NCBI GenBank assembly: GCA_035631655.1
Contig: DASQIH010000295.1
Location: forward strand, 1-15,585
Direction of reading: 5' to 3'
Origin: Gp1-AA122 sp035631655
GTDB lineage: Bacteria > Acidobacteriota > Terriglobia > Terriglobales > Acidobacteriaceae
DNA: 15,585 nucleotides
The position numbers and the translations under genes are program-made. Under the pieces are notes generated by a model. It saw only the letters and a program-made list of their open reading frames with translations. It searched no databases and was not told where the DNA came from. Position 1 is the first letter of the stretch, and each line of letters starts with the position of its first letter. Positions 14,152 through 15,585 of the stretch are shown here, piece by piece.

Positions 14152-15372
14152 ATGAAACGGTTCTCGTCGGTCTATTTCGCAGTGGTGTTGGCTGTGGTCT
14201 GGTTGCTGACTGCCAGCGGTTTCGCGGCGACGGTAAACACGCGGACGCTGACCAGCAAATCTAAAGAAAAATCCCTCAACGAAAATCAACGCGCAAGAAA
14301 AAAGATGACGCGCCTGGCTCGGAGCCGCGCGCCTCGCTCCCGCTACGCCAGTCGGCGTCACCGGCGTCATCGCTACTACGAGCGTTTCAATACCAGTTCT
14401 TTCGCCGATGAAATTACCGACGGCGATGAGACCCCGGGTGAAGATCCAGTCGTACGGGCCGCCGCAGTGGATGCGTTGGGCAACATGAACGGGACGGTGG
14501 TCGCGATCGAACCGACCAGCGGACGCATCCTGGCCATGGTTAATCAGAAGCTGGCGTTGTCCAGCGGCGCACAGCCGTGCTCGACCATCAAGCTGTCGGT
14601 AGCCCTGGCTGCACTCAGCGAAAACCTCATCACCAAAGATACCGAAATGCGGTTCGGCCGACGGAGCCGGATCAATCTGACGAATGCCTTGGCTCATTCC
14701 AACAACGCTTACTTCGAGGCGTTGGGACGCAAGCTGGGTTTTGAGAAGGTCAGCTATTACGCGCACCAGTATGGATTGGGCGAGCTCGCCGGCTATAACA
14801 TTTCGGGCGAACATCTGGGTACCTATCCGGACGAGGAAATTCCATCGAAGCTGGGCGGCGTGGCCAAGATGTGCTCCTTCGGCGAAGGAATCTCGATGAC
14901 GCCGCTGCAACTCGGGGCGTTGGTTTCAGCTATTGCGAATGGCGGAACCCTGTACTACTTGCAGCACCCAAATTCACCGGATGAGATTGCCAACTTCCAG
15001 CCGCGGGTAAAGCGTCGCTTGGACATTGGTCCCGTCATCCCGGAAATTTCGGATGGTATGGCCGGGGCAGTGCAGTACGGCACAGCACGCAGCGTGCGCT
15101 ACAGCTTCAACGAAGAATCGATTCTCGGGAAGACGGGCACGTGCTCTCGCGCGGGTACTCGCTTCGGGTGGTTTGCGTCATACGCAAACACCAACGTGGG
15201 CAGGATCGTGACGGTGGTCTTCCTGCAAGGCGGACGGCCGACGTATGGTCCGAAAGCAGCCGAGATTGCCGGGCGCATGTACCGGAACCTTTACGATCAC
15301 AGCTTCTTCGCCAACCGGCCGGTGCTGCCTACCAATACGGCGGGGACTCCGGCGGTGGGCGTGACACAGTAG
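14152..15372 (+). CDS. Short penicillin-binding transpeptidase-domain protein
   Basis: The protein is a serine D,D-transpeptidase-type enzyme, expected to cross-link peptidoglycan in the periplasm. The start is the ATG at 14152, preceded by AAGGGAG; the frame is open further upstream without a good start. It has 406 residues: an N-terminal membrane helix or signal (about 6-25), a very basic linker (31-80, with R-S-R-Y-A-S-R-R-H-R-R-H-R), then a transpeptidase domain. The three active-site motifs are intact: S144-T-I-K147 (catalytic serine and lysine), S183-N-N185 and K327-T-G329. G-E-G-I-S-M-T-P-L-Q-L near 245 is also typical. There is no dimerisation or transglycosylase domain, so it is shorter than FtsI or PBP2. 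It may be a short class B-like enzyme, less likely a penicillin-recognising sensor or hydrolase. Its closeness to ftsZ hints at division but does not show it. Confidence 0.88.
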   Translation: MKRFSSVYFAVVLAVVWLLTASGFAATVNTRTLTSKSKEKSLNENQRARKKMTRLARSRAPRSRYASRRHRRHRYYERFNTSSFADEITDGDETPGEDPVVRAAAVDALGNMNGTVVAIEPTSGRILAMVNQKLALSSGAQPCSTIKLSVALAALSENLITKDTEMRFGRRSRINLTNALAHSNNAYFEALGRKLGFEKVSYYAHQYGLGELAGYNISGEHLGTYPDEEIPSKLGGVAKMCSFGEGISMTPLQLGALVSAIANGGTLYYLQHPNSPDEIANFQPRVKRRLDIGPVIPEISDGMAGAVQYGTARSVRYSFNEESILGKTGTCSRAGTRFGWFASYANTNVGRIVTVVFLQGGRPTYGPKAAEIAGRMYRNLYDHSFFANRPVLPTNTAGTPAVGVTQ

Positions 15373-15388
15373 AGCTTTCAGCTCTCAG
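15373..15388 (+). repeat. AGCTNTC-type repeat fragment after the transpeptidase gene
   Basis: AGCTTTCAGCTCTCAG starts directly after the TAG stop and uses the same 7-8 base words (AGCTTTC, GCTCTC) as the arms of the inverted repeat between murG and murC. It looks like a half copy of that element. Confidence 0.5.
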
Positions 15389-15423
15389 AAAAAGAGGCCT
15401 CTCGCGAGTGAGGCCCTTTTTTT
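15389..15423 (+). terminator. Strong rho-independent terminator of the transpeptidase gene
   Basis: GGCCTC (15396-15401) pairs with GAGGCC (15410-15415) around an 8-base loop, and seven Ts follow (15417-15423). A run of five As before the stem can pair with the Ts, so the element could also work from the right. It lies 17 bases after the stop codon. Confidence 0.88.
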
Positions 15424-15585
15424 GTGTGCCGAGCAGGTTCGACAGCTTGAGGGGGAAAGTCCCTTTGACAACTTGATGGAAGTGAAGTCTAGCGAAGCGC
15501 AAGGGGGAGCAGCCGACAAGACTGAGAATCTAGCGAGGTGGAAATGCTCGCGCCGTCAATTGCCTGATTGGGATGGCAAGCATGT

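Noticed and set aside
15465..15493. TTGACA with a weak -10 (TCTAGC) after the last gene
   Set aside because: The -35 is perfect, but the -10 matches only three of six positions and no gene start follows inside the window.

Overview
The window looks like chromosome of an acidobacterium, probably class Terriglobia. The evidence is moderately high GC, a division cluster murG-murC-X-ftsQ-ftsA-ftsZ, BACON-like Ig repeats, a DUF5916-type outer-membrane protein, several small proteins of kinds I associate with this phylum, and eroded intergenic repeats whose reverse-strand translation gives the familiar spurious 'CHSERSQES' peptide. The assignment comes from gene content and recognition, not from a marker-gene comparison. 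I saw no tRNA, rRNA, CRISPR array, transposase or phage gene.

Left part (1-3640). A 5'-truncated secreted protein with two BACON-like repeats enters from the left edge and ends at a clear intrinsic terminator. An accessory, gene-poor stretch follows, with three small minus-strand genes: a 78-residue conserved-looking protein, a PilZ-domain (c-di-GMP receptor type) protein, and a basic 140-residue protein of unknown function. Between them lie two strongly C-skewed, G-depleted blocks, a perfect CRP-type palindrome and a hairpin-plus-T element upstream of the PilZ gene.

Centre (3639-10963). This is the distal half of the division and cell-wall (dcw) cluster. MurG makes lipid II, MurC adds L-alanine to UDP-MurNAc, FtsQ joins the divisome in the membrane, FtsA tethers FtsZ filaments, and FtsZ forms the ring. 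The cluster is unusual in four ways. It begins abruptly at murG, with no ftsW, murD or mraY upstream in the window. A large imperfect inverted repeat separates murG and murC. A small membrane/coiled-coil gene with its own apparent promoter and terminator sits between murC and ftsQ. A degenerate 20-bp tandem repeat fills the ftsA-ftsZ gap.

Right part (10964-15585). A two-gene minus-strand unit converges on ftsZ. It encodes a DUF5916/CBM9-like outer-membrane barrel protein and a small secreted coiled-coil protein. Divergent from it is a short penicillin-binding-type transpeptidase with the three catalytic motifs, a very basic linker and no visible dimerisation domain; it ends at a strong terminator. 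The last 160 bases show nothing I can assign. The central genes serve septal peptidoglycan synthesis and division, and the terminal transpeptidase may act in the same process. No wholly new multi-gene system is evident. The best leads are the small gene between murC and ftsQ, the long basic tail of FtsQ, and the structured or skewed intergenic DNA.
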